In this document: one piece after another, positions 60,596 to 64,000 of the stretch | How positions within the stretch are numbered: the first letter of the stretch is position 1 | Layout of the letters: the number at the start of each line of letters is the position of its first letter | DNA from: Pempheris klunzingeri | Taxonomy: Eukaryota; Chordata; Actinopteri; Acropomatiformes; Pempheridae | NCBI RefSeq assembly: GCF_042242105.1 | Contig: NC_092017.1 | Location: 22,795,432-22,859,431 of the forward strand | Direction of reading: 5' to 3' | Length of the DNA stretch: 64,000 nucleotides | Translations under genes and position numbers: made by a program | Notes under the pieces: model-generated | What the model was told of the DNA's origin: nothing | Database searches by the model: none | What the model saw: the letters and a program-made list of their open reading frames with translations, nothing else

Positions 60596-63500
60596 TACGA
60601 ACAGCACTGAGCTTACATGGTGGCCACATTCAGAAATGTAGGTAACATAACATCCCAGTGGAACATAATTAGCTGACTGTTCGCCAAAGTGAAATAGAAC
60701 TGTAGCTGGGGTCGGAGCTGGCAGGTCCACTAGAAAAGATTTTTATCAAACAATAGTGACAAAATAATAAGCTCTGAGAAGGGCGAAATGGACAATATCA
60801 GTGCCATGTGAAGTGGAAACATGATCCGAGAGGGGACCCCCCAAACCAAATCCTGCTTATGGCCCACAAGACTCTAAGACTGACCCTGGATAGGGTGATA
60901 GTATGTTGACCTCCCAGTTTCTCACCATGTAGTGTTGGACATTTCCTTGCTTTTAAAAAACACAGATAGACCATATGCATGAGCATGAATACATTCAGAA
61001 CCTACATAGAAAATAGCACTGGCGTTATCAGGGCATTAGAGCACTTAATCGTTGAGGAAATCCTACTTTGAAGATAGAGGTCTTTGAATTCTACTAATAA
61101 TGCTCACACACATACCTATCTTGAAATCTGTCTTCATGTCTTTCATCATCTCATTCACTCCATCACTATTAACGCCGTCCTCTCACATACACAGGCATTC
61201 ATGTAATCACACTTTCAAGTGAACATTCCCACTTGATCAGCGTCTCTCTGGGTCTCCATGATCCTCGGGAATGGACAGTGTGGGGAACGATGGGACTGAG
61301 GTCAGGAGTTTGTAATTGCAGTTGGGCTGATATGGAGGGGGGTGATTTCGGGGGCATGAGAGGTGTGAGTGACACCCTTGCTTAGGCTCCCAGGGCCCAG
61401 CAGGATCAGTGCGTGTGGAGCCAGGCCAGCTCCCTACACAATGAGAGGAAATGGGAATTTAATACAAACTTTCTCACAAAGTCTCAGAGACCTCCCGCCT
61501 CTGCTGCCGGTCTCACTTCCAGACACCCCCAGCTTTGCCATCACCACCTCCTCCACGACAACCACAACAAAATGTCAGAAACAACCAAAACATACATGGG
61601 AGCATGCTGCTGTTGATTTACTGACACAATTTAAGTGACGTTTCCCCAAAATCTTTCAGCTTACCACAATGACTTTTCTCAGTTAAGTGTGAAAAATTAT
61701 GCTTTAGAGTGAGAGTAACATACAAACATATACGTGAGGTGTTGCATTCCCTAATGAAATGATTACAATTAATGAAAAATCAGAGTAGTTCATGTCAGTG
61801 CTGACAATACCTTACACAGATAGCTGGTTTGCTGACACAACCCACTGTCACCAAGAACACTAAAATTGAAGCAAGCGTTAATATTGGTTTTTATATTGAG
61901 TCATGCATTTATTTCAACTTAACCTCAATCAAAATGTGTATACTGCTCTTTAGATTGTTGCAGTAATTCAAAAGCAGTCACAGCTCATAAGAAGACACAT
62001 ACATGTAATTTTAAAGGCATACACGTCTAAAATGAACCAGGGTTTAACAAGATTGTTCTAGGTTTGCATTGTTTGCTGACCTGTTTACGATTGGGGAAGC
62101 ACTATTGTGCTTTTTGAACTCGGCCAGGAGACACACTGAGTCTTATCTTTGTCTGGTAGTGTCATGAAGCAAGTGCCCGTCACTCGAACAACAAACACAG
62201 TTCATAATTACTACAGGACGACAAAGACTTTCGGATACAATGGTTAGTGGTTTAGGAGCACAGAGTGTCCTCCACCCTGCATGTCCAACCCACTAGAATA
62301 ATTTCCTTCTCTATTACACTCTCTGACACACACACACACACACACACATGCAAAATGTATACACATGCAGTTAAACTACATATGCATGCTTACAGTCTGT
62401 TATTTCTCCCTCACTCCAATGAACCATTGCATATGCACACACATGCACATATATGTACATACACACACTCACAAAAAAGTACCCCATCCTGGTTTCTGGC
62501 TGCTGACAGCCTTAATGCAGCCAGAGGCTGAAGCATCTGTGTTGACCCAGCCTTTGGTCTTTTCCCTTTTGGCTTCCTATAGAGGCTCCACCAAGCTGTG
62601 TCTGCAGCACACAGCACTTTTCTGTCTTTACAAATCTTCTTTTGCTTTCCGTCTTACTTGTTTCCCTGAACTCTAACCACAGATTCTACAAACTTCTGCA
62701 AAACCTGCATTAATTATCAGAAAATCAACCCAATTGTGTGCAAAACAAGTTTGACAGTATAGTTTGGTGCATGTTGTCTCATTGTACACCATCAGCTGTA
62801 CTGTACATATGTGCTGCACCACAACCGTGCAGTTAGTCTTTCCTTGACGGTTCGTTGTTGAGTCCATTTATGTCTGTGGTTGTTTTTGAAGTGTAAGAGG
62901 AAATAAGAGAGTATTTTAAAAGACGTTGTTCTTGCTTCTGGGCTACAGAGGTCACGCTAACAGGTCAAAAAGACAATACAGATCTGAGCCAAACGCAGGC
63001 GCCAAGACCCGTTGTTTGCCAAGAGTCAAGATGGAAACACTGTGATTTGTAGACAAAACAAGTCCAACCAAGGTATACGCATTACAGTTTCCATTTGATT
63101 TCTTTTTACTTCAGCTAATTGAACCAGCAGAACATCTCCTACCTCAGATTGTGGTCTTCAGTTTGTCATTCATTCACTATTCGCATTGTACTTGGTAGGA
63201 TTTGACATTATTTACTTTTTTAGGTTGGACATTGAGGTGCCCATGCTTCGTAAAGAATTATTTCATTCTGCGTTTTTTGACGATCCGGCACACAATCCAA
63301 TATTCTTCGCAGTTTAGAAAGCTATCTGAGCCCCTGAAATCGAAAACAGGAAATCTCGAACAATAAGAAGTTGAGTCAACTTCAAGTTGATTGTCTGACG
63401 CCGCAAGGAAATGTAAAGAAAACATCAAATCAGCCCGGCACTTTTTGCACAGAAAATGAGAAAAGGCGTGTGCAGTTGTTCCAACTGGAAGTCAGGCAGC

Positions 63501-64000
63501 ACAGCACTTTTAAAAGATCGTGGAAGAAATGTCAGAATAGACACAACAAGCATATTGTTCATCATTTCCTGAGGCTGAGTGATTATAACAGTGAGGGAAG
63601 GGGGAATCTGACCATCAAAGCTGCATGGATTGTAACCAACTTATTGAAGTGAAAGAACAAAGCTGTTGCATTTGGCAAAACATGATACCAGCTGCTGCAT
63701 TTGTGTTCTGCAGTATCTCTACAAGGAAAATCACTGCAGCAATAAAATGCAATTTCAGTGTCAGAGGACACATAGGGGGGTGCAGGGTGTTGGTCTAGGC
63801 ACAGAAATGCATGTAAAGTGTGGGCATGTTGTGCTCAGTACACAGTTATCAGGGTGTAGTAGTTACGTTTTGATAACATGCTCTAAAGTCCTGGTCCTTC
63901 AAAACAAGGGGACAATATGTTTCGTATCATTCAGAACTATAATACTCAATTTCAGTATTTCAGTTTTCAATACAAATATAGAAATGATAGAAACATCACA

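Larger units (their letters stand above)
53000..64000. other. Eleven kilobases without a recognised gene
   Basis: No frame here shows family motifs or a coherent exon series. It holds a (GT)22 tract, LINE 3' remnants (55252-55540 and 60190-60595), a 75-base segment present twice (58097 and 59334), and C-rich blocks at 56500-56940 and 61250-61640 that could be regulatory or leader sequence. The neighbour expected from human synteny beyond C1orf210 is TIE1; I see no tyrosine-kinase or EGF-like exon in the window. Confidence 0.5.

Noticed and set aside
53000-64000. Search for TIE1 or MPL exons expected from human synteny beyond C1orf210
   Set aside because: No kinase, EGF-like, Ig or fibronectin type III exon motif was visible on either strand.

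Overview
The window is a stretch of vertebrate nuclear DNA, almost certainly from a ray-finned (teleost) fish. The real genes have GT-AG introns, and there are dozens of CA/GT microsatellites. There are also many short dispersed repeats of types common in teleost genomes: L2/RTE-like LINE tails, 'GTGGTGGAAGAAGTA' elements, 'GCTAAGCTAAGCTAA' elements and 'catgctaacatttgctaattagcac' elements. Nothing looks prokaryotic, and I saw no CRISPR array, operon or complete mobile element. Most long open frames here are chance or low-complexity frames.

Three protein-coding genes can be supported. (1) tmem125 (+), one coding exon at 11723-12421 encoding a 232-residue four-pass membrane protein. It probably has 5' leader exons near 1430, 5852-6726 and from 11286. 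(2) An AP-1 clathrin-adaptor mu subunit (-), reconstructed as 12 exons between 44126 and 18163. The exons join in frame to exactly 423 codons plus a stop, the usual mu-1 length, and the residues that bind tyrosine sorting signals (D174, W408, R410) are present. Its sequence mixes AP1M1-like and AP1M2-like blocks, so I call it the third fish paralogue, ap1m3; that paralogue call is inference. (3) c1orf210/TEMP (-), three coding exons at 47858-46667 encoding a 145-residue single-pass membrane protein, with a probable untranslated first exon ending at 52724. TMEM125 and C1orf210 are also neighbours on human 1p34, so the block is conserved synteny with an AP-1 mu gene lying between them.

Layout: 1-340 transposon debris; 1000-1430 GC-rich probable first exon; 1431-11285 introns of the putative tmem125 leader; 11286-12560 tmem125; 12560-16560 no gene seen; 16560-44126 ap1m3 with its 3' UTR and large introns; 45250-45511 GC-rich block with a plus-strand splice donor, function unknown; 46667-47858 c1orf210 coding exons; 47859-53000 its leader intron and first exon; 53000-64000 no gene recognised, with LINE remnants and one pair of duplicated segments.

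The observations most worth checking are these. Exon 7 of ap1m3 has a UG-repeat in place of the usual polypyrimidine tract and complementary AC tracts downstream. A 73-codon cysteine-rich reading frame is created by joining two predicted tmem125 leader exons. Two related segments in the last ap1m3 intron share an AGgtaatgg donor, and one has an optimal Kozak start. No new system of several cooperating genes was found.
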